DNA from: Bettongia penicillata ogilbyi | Taxonomy: Eukaryota > Chordata > Mammalia > Diprotodontia > Potoroidae | Direction: 5' to 3' | Assembly (NCBI GenBank): GCA_023548195.1 | Contig: JAJHZJ010000270.1 | Location: forward strand, 62,001-126,000 | Length of the DNA: 64,000 bases | Shown here: positions 30,325 to 41,214 of the stretch, piece by piece | Layout: each line of letters opens with the position of its first letter | Numbering within the stretch: the stretch's first letter is position 1 | Position numbers and translations under genes: made by a program | Notes under the pieces: model-generated | Seen by the model: the letters and a program-made list of their open reading frames with translations, nothing else | Told to the model about the DNA's origin: nothing | Databases searched by the model: none

Positions 30325-31126
30325 TTTACATCACTTTGCAACATGTCCAATTTTTCTCCCCATCTCTCCCCATCCCTCACCCCCTAATACCTTGCATTCT
30401 GATTGCCCCTTTCCTCAATATACCCTCCCTTCTATCCCACCACACCCTTCCCTTATCCCCATCTTCTCTCTTTTCTTGTAGGACAAGATAAATTTCTATA
30501 CCCCATTACCTGTATTTCTTATTTCCCAGTTATATGAAATAATAATTCTCAACATTCGTTTCTGATACTTCGAATTCCAACTTCTCTGCCTCCCTTCCTC
30601 CCTACCCATCCCCACTGCGAAGGCAAGCGATTCAACACAGACTAAATATCTGTCGTTTTGAAAAAGACTTTCATCATTATCATATTGTGCAATACTAAGT
30701 ATATTGCTCTCTATCCTTCTCTATCCCCCCTTGTTTTTTTATTCCCTCATTTGACCTTGTCCCTTCCCAAAAGTGTTTATTTTTAGTTACTCCCGTCTCC
30801 CATTTGGCCTCCCTTCTATCATCTCCCTCACCCCACTTGTCCCTTTCTCCCCTACTTTCTTGTAGTATAAGATAAATTTTCATACCAAATTTAATGAGCA
30901 TGTTATTCCCTCCTTAAGCCATAAGTGGAGACAGTAGCTTCACTTTTCCCCTCTCCTCTTCTCCCCTTTCTTCTCCATTGAACAAGATTTTTCTTATGTC
31001 TCTTATTTCATTTCTCCCTTTCTCCTCCCAGTATTTTCCTCCCTCACCCCTTAATTTTCATTTTATTTTTGTTTTTTTGTGGATATCTTCTCTTCTGGTT
31101 CAACACAGCCTGTACTCTCTGTCTAT

Positions 31127-31162
31127 TGTGTGTGCACGTGTGTGTGTGTGTGTGTGTGTACG
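31127..31162. repeat. Internal TG microsatellite of HAL1 copy D 3' UTR
   Basis: (TG)n between TCTCTGTCTATTG and ACGTACAATCCCCC, at the site shared by the HAL1 copies. Confidence 0.85.
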
Positions 31163-31212
31163 TACAATCCCCCTACCCAAATACTGAGAAAAGTCTCAAG
31201 AGTTACAAATAT

Positions 31213-31342
31213 TTTCTTTCAATGTGGAAATGTAAAAGGTTCAGCTTTAGAAAGTCTTTTATGATTTCTCTTTCCTTTTTCTTTCAATGTGGAAATGTAA
31301 AAGGTTCAGCTTTAGAAAGTCTTTTATGATTTCTCTTTCCTG
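31213..31342. repeat. 65-bp tandem duplication in HAL1 copy D
   Basis: Two adjoining, virtually identical 65-bp units (31213-31277 and 31278-31342), each containing AATGTGGAAATGTAAAAGG and CAGCTTTAGAAAGTC. Other HAL1 copies have one. Confidence 0.9.
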
Positions 31343-31423
31343 TTTACCTTTCCATGTTTCTCTTGATTCTTGTGTTTGAAAGTCAATTTTTTTCTTCAGT
31401 TCTGATCTTTTCATCATGAATGA

Positions 31424-32379
31424 TTAAAAGTCCTCTATATCACTGAATGACCATTTATTCCCTTGAAGTATTATACTCAGTTTTGCTGGGTGGGTAATTC
31501 TTGGTTTTAATCCCAGTTCCTTTGACTTCTGGAATATCCTATTCCAAGCCCTTTGATCCCTTAATGTTGAAGCTGCCAGATCCTGTGTCATCCTAATTGT
31601 ATGTCCACAATACTCAAATTGTTTCTTTCTAGCTACTTTCAGTATTTTCTCCTTGACCTGGGAACTCTGAAATTTGGCCACAATGTTCCTAGGAGTTTCT
31701 TTCTTTTGGGATTTCTTTCAGGAGGTGATTAGTGGATTCTTTCAATATTTATTTTGCCCTCTGCTTCTAGAATATCAGGACAGTTTTCCTTGTTAATTTT
31801 GTGGAAGATAATGTCTAGGCTCTTTTTTTGATAATGGCTTTCAGGTAGTCCCATAATTTTTAAATTGTCTCTCCTAGATCTATTTTCCAGGTCCGTTGTT
31901 TTTCCAATGAGATGTTTCACATTATCTTCTATTTTTTTTCAAACTTTTGGTTTTGTTTTTTAACTGCTTGGTTTATGTCATAATCATTAGCTTCCCTGAA
32001 CTCAATTCTCTCTTTTAAAGAACTATTTTGTTCAGTGAGCTTTTAAATCTTCTCCATTTGGCTAATTCTGATTTTTAAAGCCTCCTTCTCCTCATTGGCT
32101 TTTTGGACCTCTTTTTCCAATTGAGTTAGCCTATTTTTAAAGGTGTTATTTTCCTCAGCATTTTCTTGATTCTCCTTTAGCAAGCTGCTAACTCACTTTT
32201 CAAGCTCTTCTATTGTCTGAGCCCAATGTAAGTTCACTTTGGAGGCCCTGGAGGTAGAGATCTTGACTTCATGTGACAGTATGGCTTGTTCTTTCTCATC
32301 TGAAAGGATGGGAGGTGACACCTGCTCACCAAGAAAGTAACCTCCTATGGTCTTATTTTTTTTTCCCTTTTTTGAACAT
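31424..32379 (-). pseudogene. HAL1 copy D ORF1 (decayed)
   Basis: ATG at 32377-32379, then a one-base expansion of the A run after MFKKG brings TAA within the first ten codons. The true frame is recovered downstream (KTIGGYFLGEQVSPPILS). The mid-protein tract is 10 nt (GAGAATCAAGAAAATGCTGAG), the in-frame length. RRM-like core NLKIMGLPESHYQKKSL (31729-31920) and C-terminal domain (31424-31681) are readable; stop TAA follows SDIEDF. Confidence 0.75.
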
Positions 32380-33039
32380 TTTCCCAGCCAATTTTTTGAC
32401 TTCTGCATCCTTCGTCAAGAGGATAGTCCTATTGCCTCTTCTCTCCCAGTATCGTGTTCAAGGCTGAGATTGGGGTCAGCTGCTCAATTCCCCTGGAGCT
32501 TTGGGTGGGTGCGGGGCCATCACTGAGGGCTGAGGTTTAGATCAGCTGCTCCCTACCACCAGAGGCTTTAAACTGAACTGCCTGGACAATGGACCCAGGT
32601 TGCTTCCCAGCCTCCATAGCTGCCTGCAGTCTGCTGCTGCTGTTGCTGCCATCAGGAACTCTGTTCCCCTTTTACCCTGCTGGGAAAGCCCTCCCACACT
32701 GACCTTTGGAGCTTTCTTTGTTGCTTGTGGGTTGAGGTATCTAGGATGCTCCCTGCTGGGAACTCTGCCCCAGAGGTCTGTTCAGGTCCTGTTCCTCCCA
32801 GTACCTTGTGGCCAGGGCTGGGCTCCACTTTGCTCAGCATCTCATGAGATAGACCTTTCCTGTCAGCCTTCCAGGTTACCTTTGGCTGGAAACCTCTTTT
32901 GCTCTACTGTTTTGTGGATTCTGCTGCTCTAGAATTTGTTGAGAGTCATTTTTTACAGGTATTTTGTGGGCTGTGGGGGACTTGGTTCTGCCCCCACCCA
33001 TGTAGATTATTCCTGGTTACTATGGTGATCTCTATATCA

Positions 33040-33330
33040 TCCTTCCATTATGAGATACTAAAGGGATCATATAGAACAACTTTCCCATTTTATAGATCAG
33101 CAAACTAAGACCCAGAGGAGTCATGTGACTTACAGAGGTAGCAAATGGTCAAGTCAGGAGTCAAACCCTGGTAACTCTGACTCCAAACCAAGTATTCTTT
33201 CCACTGTACCATATTGTTTTCTCTGTTACCTAACACTGAAAAAGGGCTTGCCACCAGCTTTGACATAAAAGCCCTTCCCAGTCTGGCCCCAATCTACTTT
33301 TCCAGACTGATTACACATTATTCCTCTTCA
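33040..33330. repeat. THER1 fragment (-) followed by an L2 piece (+)
   Basis: 33040-33220: CCCATTTTATAGATCAGC, AAACTAAGACCCAGAGGAG, TTCTTTCCACTGTACCATATTG. 33255-33330: CTTTGACATAAAAGCCCTTC, CCCAGTCTGGCCCCAATCTAC. Confidence 0.5.
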
Positions 33331-33334
33331 TTTG

Positions 33335-33516
33335 GGGCAGCTAGGTGACACAGCCTGAAGTCAGGATGACCCGAGTTCAAATCTAACCTGTATGGTATAT
33401 GCATATATGTATAAATATATACACATATATATATACATGTGTATAGACACACACATATGTATATGTGTAGATACATATATATATATTTGTGTGTATACAT
33501 ATACACATATATACAT

Positions 33517-33557
<41 letters not shown>

Positions 33558-33625
33558 GTTTCACTTGATCTTCATGACAATCCAAAGGGAAAAATCTATA
33601 CCTTCTGACCTCAGGCAAATTTTAA
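33335..33625 (+). repeat. SINE head interrupted by a (TA/CA)n microsatellite
   Basis: GGGGCAGCTAGGTGACACAG and GACCCGAGTTCAAATCTAACC give way at about 33396 to 160 bp of TATACACA-type repeat, including (CA)n and (TA)n runs at 33513-33556. Later CCTTCTGACCTCAGGCAAATT may be the far side. Frames here are repeat artefacts. Confidence 0.6.
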
Positions 33626-33679
33626 TTTAATAATCTATTATTGCTTTTTTAAGATAATTTCTCAATTTTCTCTTTAATT

Positions 33680-33895
33680 ATTCTGATAACTATGATACAG
33701 TGGAAACAGTCATACCTCAGTTCAAAATCCCAGCTCCATCAATTGCTAGTTATATGACCCTAGGATAGTCACTCAACTGCTCCGAATCTCAGTTTCCCCA
33801 TTTATAATATGGGGACTATGATTCTTGCATGGCCTACCTCATAGGGTTGTTTTGAGAGTAAAATGAGATAACAAATGTAAAAAAGTTTCACAAAC
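33680..33895 (+). repeat. MIR-type SINE
   Basis: GATACAGTGGAAACAGTC, CAGCTCCATCAATTGCTAG, AATCTCAGTTTCCCCATTTA, CCTACCTCATAGGGTTGTTT, TGAGATAACAAATGTAAAAAAG. Confidence 0.7.
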
Positions 33896-33984
33896 CTTGG
33901 GGGGAAGGGTAATGGTGGAGGTGACCTTCACAGTGGAGAACTTCCTGTGTGGAAACTTCCTCCAGACATATATGTAGCAGTCCA

Positions 33985-34290
33985 AGATAAATCTTGAGAG
34001 CTGGGAGAGGGCTCAGAAGTCATTTAGTTCCAGAATCTAATATTACTGAGGCCCAAGAAGATGGTGTCATGCCCAGGACCATACAAATAGTTTCAGAGAG
34101 AGGATTGGAACCCGGATCCTTTGACTCTGAAGTCAGTGCTGTTTCCATCCTACCACCAGCAGAGAATGGTATGGAGTCACTGACAGGTAAAGTGATTTGC
34201 CCCAACCCAGTCCATTTCAGAAAAAGGCCTTGAATCCAAGACTTGCTGACTCCAGAGCTAGCCCTCTATCCACACCTTGACATTGCTTTA
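33985..34290 (-). repeat. THER1/MIR fragments, two abutting
   Basis: AGAGCTGGGAGAGGGCTCAG, ACTGAGGCCCAAGAAG, GAACCCGGATCCTTTGACTC, then a second GTAAAGTGATTTGCCCC, TGAATCCAAGACTTGCTGACTCC. Confidence 0.5.
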
Positions 34291-34464
34291 AATTTTGTAC
34301 ACCTCCCACTACCATTTTTCTTCTTCTTTGTCTAAAATGACTCCAGACTTTCTTCCTATGAAGTTCCTGAGCTTCTCCCATTGTTAGGCATGGAAACAGG
34401 GGCAGAAAATTAAGAAATTTGCCCCATGTTCACTCAGGGACTCCTTGTAGAGGTAAAGTAGACC

Positions 34465-34565
34465 ACATAAAAGGATGAGGACTGTTTCCTGTTTGTCTTT
34501 GTATGTCCGACAGTCAGCACAGTGCCTGGCACATAGGCATCTCATAAATTCTCATCAAATTGGAT
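34465..34565 (+). repeat. L2 3' tail
   Basis: TTTGTCTTTGTATGTCC, CACAGTGCCTGGCACATAGG, CATAAATTCTCATCAAATTGG. Confidence 0.55.
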
Positions 34566-35600
34566 TGTCCTTAGCAGGGGAGTCAATAACCTGTATCATT
34601 GAGACTGAGGCCAAACTTTTGCCTAAAACACATATTTGGTGGTACGGGTAATCTCACTATTCACTTCCATTTCCATGTGAAGACTGAGCCTCAATGGGAC
34701 TTTTTCTCCCTATAGCTTCAGCATGATCTCTTTAGCCCTGGAAGGGAAAACAAACAGAGTAAGAGCTTTGATTTATGGGTCATATATTTCACTTGCTAAC
34801 ATCTCCAGAAGGCTACATTTTATGATTACCCCCTGAAAAAAATGTGTTTATTATTCTCCGCGTTGCTATAGCAAACAATGTTTGCATGTTATGGGCCTTT
34901 CTCCCTGCAGACATTACAACATTGACTCATGGGCCAGACCTGAGATTCCAGGCATTTTCAGACAGGGGAAAACTCACTCACTGGGGTTGGAAAGGCAGCT
35001 GAGGGTGCCCAGAATTATGCTTGGTCCCTAGGGCACAATGCCAGCTAAGAGAAGAGAGTGGAAATGTTGGTCAACTGAAATGGGCAAGACCTAAGCAAAC
35101 CTTGGCCTCATCCCCTGTCAGGCCTGAGAATTGGGGTTCTCTCATTGGTGACACACACAGAGAGAAATAGCAACTTCCTGGGGGAAAGCCTGTCAGGGGT
35201 TGTGCCTCTGTGGCAACATCCAGCTGTAATGGCAATTATCCCAAATCTCTCCCACAGCCTTATACGCTGTGGTTATATCCACATGTGCCAAGTGGAGCAA
35301 GAATTTCAGGCAATATTCTAGACAATTCAAGCAAAAAATCCAATATGTTTTTGCCTTAATTACTTGAACCACTTTAGCAAAATTGAGTTCAGAGCTTAAA
35401 TTACATAGATAGGATCTTATTCCCTCAGTTTATTTAGCACATTTGTACTCATTTGCATAGTTTGTTATCTTTGTGGGGAGGAGAAGGGAGTTCTGGATCT
35501 GTGATTTCAGCTGTGTAAGGAAATTCCAGGAAAGAAAGTTCCCAAAGTCATCTGTAGTGCCCAAAGTGGGGTCAGCGACTGACTAGTGTGAGTCTGAGGC
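34566..35600. other. Repeat-poor stretch
   Basis: About 1 kb without a repeat that I recognise, the longest such stretch in this part. No convincing open frame. It may be unique sequence, which makes it the better place to look for conserved non-coding elements. Confidence 0.35.
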
Positions 35601-35604
35601 AAAA

Positions 35605-36135
35605 CCTAGGCTCATAGAATTTGAGCCAGAAGGGACCTCAGAAGCCATTGTCTCATTTTTACAAATGAGAAAATTGAGGACCAGAAATGCTAAGTGGTTT
35701 GCCCAATATTCCATAGATAAGAGGCAGCAGTGTTGAAACTAAAACTCAAGTCCTCTGACTCCAAATGAAGCATTTTAGAGACCTTGGACCCATATCTCTC
35801 TGATTCCAAAGCCAGCCCCAAATCCACTATACACATTGCCTCTCCTATTTTCCTTATGAGGGGAAAAAATTTCATTGTGTAAGAAATAAAAATTAATATA
35901 TAATACTCAAGTGCTTTTTTCATATATTATGTCTTTGGAGCCTAACAACCCTGTGAGGTAGGTATTAAATGCACAGTTGTAATAATTATTCCTATTTTAC
36001 AGATGAGGAAACTGAGGCTTAAAAAAGAAATGTTAGGTTGCTTGCCACAGTAATAGCTGTGAGAGATGGGAATAAAACTCAAGTCTTCTTGATTCCCAGT
36101 CCATCACCCTATCCCCTATGCCACATTTCCTTAGC
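35605..36135 (-). repeat. THER1 and MIR SINEs in tandem
   Basis: 35605-35850: GAATTTGAGCCAGAAGGGACC, GAAAATTGAGGACCAGAAATGC, CAAATCCACTATACACATTGCC. 35895-36135: ACAACCCTGTGAGGTAGG, TATTTTACAGATGAGG, AAACTGAGGCTTAAAA, CTATGCCACATTTCC. Confidence 0.6.
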
Positions 36136-36389
36136 TTTGATTTTGTTTCCCTTTCCTCTGCACAAGAGAATTACCTTTGAACCAGAAAGAACAGGATAAA
36201 ATGTCCAAGAGGGAACTGAAGACCCAAGATAACTAGGGGAATTGTAAGAAAGAGTCTAGCTATGCTGGGGCAGTTCAAAACATGAGGTCCAAAGGAACAT
36301 AGTAGTGGAGGTTGTGGACATGACCATTGGGATATGAACTTTGGAAGATTGGTGTGAACTGAAGACGACAGCCACAAGCCTGGAGAAGA

Positions 36390-37060
36390 GCACCAGTTGC
36401 CCCAGTTATCAAGAAAAGAAAGAAAAGAATGTCACCTGTAAACCATAGACCAGTGAGATTGAGTTCAATTCCTGGCACAATTCTGCATATATTATTAAAG
36501 GAGTGACGAGTGAACATCTGGAAAAGGAAGCAACAATTCCAAGAACTAGCGTGACTTCATCAAACATGAAGCACACTAGACTCCATTTCTTTTTTGACAT
36601 GGGTACTGGATTGATAGAAAGGGAAAATGCTGTAAATAAACTTTACCTGGATTTTTAAGGAAAGTTTTTTCGAAGTATCTCGTACTCATCTTGTCAAGTA
36701 GAGAGACATGCAGGTTAGATAATGGTACAGTAGGTGTTATAGGAAACGGTTGAATGGCCAGACTCAAAGAATAATTAAGAATTTGGTGTCAGTCGAAGAA
36801 GTAGTACTTCAGGGCTTCAGGGATATAGTACTTCAGGGATCATTTCCTGGCCTTATATTATTCTATGTTTTTATTGATTACTTAGAGGCACAGAAAGCAC
36901 ACTTAAATTTGCAAATGGCACAAACCCAAGGGATAGCTATCATATTGGATGACGGAGTTAGAGTCGAAAAAAGATCTCAGTAAGCTAGATTGATTGAATG
37001 AGAAACTGAATGGAGGAAAAAATGAATAGGGATACAATGCTAGACATATGCAGAGGTCTT
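36390..37060 (+). pseudogene. CR1/L3 ORF2 reverse-transcriptase fossil
   Basis: Matches the order of landmarks of the CR1/L3 non-LTR reverse transcriptase: a GACCAGTGAGATTGAGTTC...CCTGGCACAATTCTGCATATATTATTAAAGG region, GTGACTTCATCAAACATGAAG, TTTTTTGACATGGGTACTGG, AACTTTACCTGGATTTTTAAGG (the YLDF motif), CGAAGTATCTCGTACTCATCTTG, CTGAATGGCC-type text, TTTGCAAATGGCACAAACCC (where the family's catalytic ADDT stretch is lost), and GATGACGGAGTTAGAGTCG. Full of frameshifts and inactive. A plus-oriented piece of an element whose 3' UTR ends are also seen at 2790-3270. Confidence 0.65.
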
Positions 37061-37084
37061 CTGGTAATTGTTTAACAACGAGAT

Positions 37085-37390
37085 CTCCAGAAAAAATACA
37101 CACACATATTATATCTATATGTGTATGTATACACATGTATACACATGACTCACTTTTAAGTTTAAACTGAAATGACTAAAATTCTCTCTCTTCATTCAAA
37201 GAAATCAACAAAACCACAAACCATGCCCTGATTTGTACCTTTTGCTGATTTCAGAGGTGTAATAGTTGACCAGGCAAGAAGGTATCATTTTATTATTAGA
37301 TAATATATATGCATTATATCTATATATTATACACAATTGTGTAGGTATGTAGCTATTACATATTAATATAGATATTGTATAAATAATATC
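37085..37390. repeat. TA/CA-rich simple repeats
   Basis: ATACACACACATATTATATC and GTATGTATACACATGTATAC near 37096-37145, and ATAATATATATGCATTATATC near 37300-37335. Confidence 0.7.
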
Positions 37391-37414
37391 TCATTTGATC
37401 CTCACAGCCCCAAG

Positions 37415-37680
37415 ACTTGTTGTTGCATCATTTCCATTGAGTCAGATTCTTCATGACCCCGTTTGTTTGCCTCTTGACAGAGATACTGAAATGGTTTGCC
37501 ATTTCCTTCTCCAGCTCACTTTACAAAAAAGGAAACCAAAGTAGACAGGATTAAGAAAATTTCCCAGGGTTACACAGGTAGTAAGTATCTTGAAGTCAGT
37601 TTGGAACTCAGGGAGATGAGTCTTCCTGACTCCAGGCCTGGAACTCTATCTGTTATAGCACCACTCAACTGCTTCAAAAG
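37415..37680 (-). mobile_element. tRNA-headed marsupial SINE
   Basis: TGTTGTTGCATCATTTCC, TTCATGACCCCGTTTG, GATACTGAAATGGTTTGCC, ATTTCCTTCTCCAGCTCAC, GAGATGAGTCTTCCTGACTCC. Confidence 0.7.
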
Positions 37681-37744
37681 GGAGATGCTGAAATAGTCAG
37701 TCTCTGAGGACTATTCTAGGTCTAGAGTTCAAATTCTATGAAAT

Positions 37745-37935
37745 GACACCCCAAGAGGCTTGACTGAAGGAATTGGGGCTGTTCAGAGTAGACTTAAGAC
37801 AGGCACAGTAGTTTTTTTAGTAAGTTTTTAAAAGACAGCCATAGAGAAGGATTGACTTTGTTCTGAGTGGCCCCAGTAAACGGAACAAGGCAGGTAGGGG
37901 TGGGTGCAACTCTCAACAGCAGCAGTTACAGAACA
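37745..37935 (-). repeat. CR1/L3 3' UTR fragment
   Basis: CTGAAGGAATTGGGGCTGTTC, GAAGGATTGACTTTGTTCTG, GTGGCCCCAGTAAACGGAAC. Confidence 0.5.
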
Positions 37936-37964
37936 AAGACCACATAGTTCTTCCACCATCTTTT

Positions 37965-38215
37965 TTTGTCGTGATTCAGTTATTTCTCAGTTGTACCTAA
38001 CTCTTTGTGACCCCATTGAGATTATCTTGGCAAATATACTAGAGTGGTTTTCCCAGTTCATTTTCCAGATGAGGAAACTGAGGCAAACAGGATTAAGTGA
38101 CTTGCTCAGGGTCACAAAGAAAGGCAGTGTCTGAGGTCAGATTTGAACTCAGGATGATGTCTTCCTGATTTCAAGCTCAGCACTCTGTCCACTGTGCCAC
38201 CCAACTGCCTGCCTT
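37965..38215 (-). mobile_element. tRNA-headed marsupial SINE
   Basis: TCGTGATTCAGTTATTTCTCAG, CTAACTCTTTGTGACCCC, GATGAGGAAACTGAGGC, GTGACTTGCTCAGGGTCAC, CACTCTGTCCACTGTGCCACC. Confidence 0.75.
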
Positions 38216-38655
38216 CAGACCATCTAGAAACATTAATTAATCTGAAATCAAGAGTTCTGAAATGGACTGAACAATAAACCATCAACATACCAAAATTCAG
38301 AAAGATATGAAAATATTTCAAAATAGATTAAAGACTGTTTTGGTTTCAAAATGAACTGGTCTGAAACCAAATCACTGTAGCCAAAACATTAAAAACTAAA
38401 TAGATTGGAAGGATCGTAAACTACTTGTGGGTCATAGAAGACAGAAACCAATGTGTCATAGAAGCTGGTTCTGAAATTAAGTGTTGAAATACTTTAACAA
38501 TATGAAGCACTGAATTAAGAGAGCCAGCCAAGCACAGTGAATGAATAGTGGAGCCTGACTTCGAGGGTCAGAGAGACCTGGAGTCAAGTCCTCCTTCTCG
38601 TACAGATCTTGATCCCTCCATGCTTTCTTATTCTGCTAGGGGACATCTGTCCATG
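38216..38655. other. Mostly unassigned
   Basis: Contains a possible SINE/MIR head at about 38540-38600 (TGGAGCCTGACTTCGAGGGTC). Otherwise nothing recognised. Confidence 0.3.
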
Positions 38656-38659
38656 TATT

Positions 38660-39060
38660 TCTGTAAATTCTCCATAGAGATCTGTGAGGAAGGCAATCCT
38701 TTGGTTCACTTAACATTTAAGAGACACAGGAACAGAAGACTTAAGGGGAACATGATGATGGTCTTCAAGTATTTAGATTTGTTCTGTTTGGGCCCAGAGG
38801 AAAGATCCAGGAGTAATGGATGAAAGTTTCATTTAAACTAATTTATATTTAATGACAGAAACACTTCCTCATAATTAGAGCTAAACATATGTGGGGCAAG
38901 CTTCCCACAGAGATGGCGGTTCCCCTTTCCTAGAGGTCTCTGAGCAGATGTTTCATGACCACTGGTTGGGTTACTTGTAGTGGCTTGTTTTCCTTTGGTT
39001 ATAGCTTCAACTAATGGCTAGTGAGATCTCTTACAGCTCTGAAATTTCACGATTCTGGGT
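38660..39060 (-). repeat. CR1/L3 3' UTR fragment
   Basis: GAACAGAAGACTTAAGGGGAAC, GATGATGGTCTTCAAGTATT, TTGTTCTGTTTGGGCCCAGAGG, AGGAGTAATGGATGAAAG, AAACACTTCCTCATAATTAG. The 91-codon frame at 38548-38823 lies in it. Confidence 0.65.
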
Positions 39061-39214
39061 AGCACTCCGTGCGGCCAGCTGTTAGCTCTCATTATTACCA
39101 CATAATAAGATCTGGTGTCCTTTTCTCATCTTGTGCCCTGGGATGATGCCTCTCCTGCAAGCTGATGGCCTGTGTCATTTCTTACAGAAAATTTCACACT
39201 GGATGTCTCATATA

Positions 39215-39505
39215 TGCCTTTAACTCAATATTCTTAAAACTCTACTGACTTCTCTAGATTCCTTTAAGTGTTAACTAAAATCTCACCTCCTACAGGAAGT
39301 CTTCCCCTATCCTTCTTAATTTCCATGTCTTTCCTCAGTTAATTGTTCCCTATTTTACTTGTATAGAGCTTCCTTTGTTTATATGTATGTGTAGTGTCTC
39401 CCTTATTAGATTATGAGCTCCTGGAAGGCAGAGACTGTCTTTGGCCTCTTTTTTCATTCTATCCCCAATGCTTAGCACAATGCCTGGCCCATAGAAGGTA
39501 CTTTA
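39215..39505 (+). repeat. L2 3' end
   Basis: AAATCTCACCTCCTACAGG, AAGTCTTCCCCTATCC, GTCTCCCTTATTAGATTATG, GAGCTCCTGGAAGGCAGAG, CTTAGCACAATGCCTGGCCC. Confidence 0.7.
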
Positions 39506-39769
39506 AATCATTATTTAATTGAATTTACTAAATTGAATTGAAAATTTGAACTTATTATCCTTTCCCCTAAATTCTCCCCTTTTTGAAAATTCCCCATTTC
39601 TGTTGAAAGTAGCATCAGTGGAAGGCATCACCCATTTTCCTTGCCTGAGCTCTTCACTCTCCCTCACCCCACAATTCAACAAGTTGCCAAGCCAAATATT
39701 GGCATTTCTGGTTCCATAATCTCTTTCCCATGTGACCCCTTCTCTACACTCTCGCACAGCTACAACTTT

Positions 39770-39905
39770 GGCTCAAACCCTCATCATCTCTTGCTTAGAT
39801 AACTGTGATAACCTCCTCACTGGTCTTTGTCTCCAATCTCTCACCAGTCCCATCCATCTTACGCACTGCTGCCAAAGTAATTTTCCTTGACCTAAGGCAT
39901 CTAGG
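39770..39905 (+). repeat. L2 ORF2-end fragment
   Basis: CATCTCTTGCTTAGATAACTG, ATAACCTCCTCACTGG, TCTTTGTCTCCAATCTCTC, GCACTGCTGCCAAAGTAATTTTCC. Confidence 0.55.
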
Positions 39906-40320
39906 TGAGGCAGTGTGCCTTCTATGCTTCTAGTCAAGTAATTTATTTTTTCAAAAGTAGAATAGCATAAGATCAAGGACTGATTCCTGAAATACTATAC
40001 TACAGCCCATCTTCCAGACTGACACCAAAACCATTCATTGTTCTTTAGGTCTGGCCATTCAACCAATTCCTATTCCTATTCCTAACTATATTAGTATTTA
40101 AAACTTCTTATCTCTGTCTAGTCCACAAGATGACTATATGATTCTGTAAGTCTCTAGGTGGGAATAAAAAGCAGCCGGCACAACCTGCTACTGTTCTCAC
40201 CCAGTCACCAAGTGACCAAGAGCACATGATGCTACTATTGCTTCTGCCTGTATTGTGTTTATTTTTTTCCTGATCTTAGGTGAATGTATCTTAGAATAAA
40301 CCAACCTCCAATTTTGTGAA
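39906..40320. other. No firm feature
   Basis: Apart from possible L2-like words near 40015-40060, nothing recognised. Confidence 0.3.
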
Positions 40321-40321
40321 T

Positions 40322-40490
40322 AATAATAAAAATAAGCTAGTATTTCTATAGTGCTGTAAGATTTACAAAGTACTTTACAAATATCTAATTTTATCTTAAC
40401 AATGTAAGGTGAAGAGGAAGACAAGAGAAAACAGATGAGGAAACTGAGGTAGACAGAGATTAAATAATCTCTTAAAATGGCTAACAGGAC
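40322..40490 (-). repeat. MIR-type SINE
   Basis: AATAAGCTAGTATTTCTATAG, TACAAAGTACTTTACAAATATC, GATGAGGAAACTGAGGTAGAC. Confidence 0.6.
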
Positions 40491-40499
40491 CATTTCAGA

Positions 40500-40900
40500 G
40501 AAACCTGGGAAGACCTATATGAATTGATCCAGAATAAAGTAAGCAGAACTAGAAACATTTCTGTGGAAATAGCAACATTTTAAGAGATAAACAGCTTTGA
40601 AAGATTTAATTTTTGTCAATACATTGACCAAACATGACTTCCAAGGACCAGTACTGAAACATCCTGGAAAAGAGTGATGGATTCAAAATGTAAAATGTGA
40701 TATGCATTTGGGGACACCACTTATGTGGGAATTTATTTTTCTTAACTATGCATATTTGGTACAAATATCTCTCCCCTCCCACTCCCCCTTCTTAAAGTCC
40801 TTCTTTCTGTCCTTAGAATACGGCCATCTTCCCAGTCATTCAAGATAGCTAACAACTTGAAGGTCACCCTCAGCTCTTCATTCTCTAAACATCAATCACA
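40500..40900. other. No firm feature
   Basis: CCTATATGAATTGATCCAGAATAAAGTAAGCAGAACTAG (40510-40550) resembles the 3' part of marsupial L1 (compare 62440-62470), suggesting a decayed plus-strand L1 scrap. Nothing else recognised. Confidence 0.35.
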
Positions 40901-40904
40901 ATAA

Positions 40905-41155
40905 TAATAGTTACTACTTACATGGCACTTTATGGTTTGCAAAGTACTTTAAAAGTATCAACTCATTGGATCCTCACAATTGCCCTGGGTTTAGGTTACT
41001 ATTATTATCCCTATTTTACAAATGAGGAAATTGAGGCAGACAGTGGTTCAGTGATTTGCCCATTATCACATGCTAGTAAATTTCTTTATTCTAGATTAGA
41101 CTTGAACTTGAGTCTGCAATTCCAAGCCCAGTCCTCTGTCTATTCAGACGGATTT
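40905..41155 (-). repeat. MIR-type SINE
   Basis: ATAATAGTTACTACTTACATGGC, TATGGTTTGCAAAGTACTT, ATTATCCCTATTTTACAAATGAGG, GTGATTTGCCCATTATCAC, CAGTCCTCTGTCTATTCAG. Confidence 0.65.
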
Positions 41156-41214
41156 GGAATTGGTCAAGTTCTGTCATTTCCACTTTCATAATATCTCTCC
41201 TAAACTCCTCCTTC

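Larger units (their letters stand above)
30325..33005 (-). mobile_element. HAL1 copy D (older)
   Basis: Half-L1 of about 2.7 kb. 3' end with pyrimidine-rich plus strand (TTTCTCCCCATCTCTCCCC) near 30325-30400, 3' UTR with TG microsatellite (31127-31162), ORF1 (32379 to 31424), 5' UTR to about 33005. ORF2 is absent. It carries a 65-bp tandem duplication at 31213-31342. More diverged than B, C, E and G. Confidence 0.75.
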
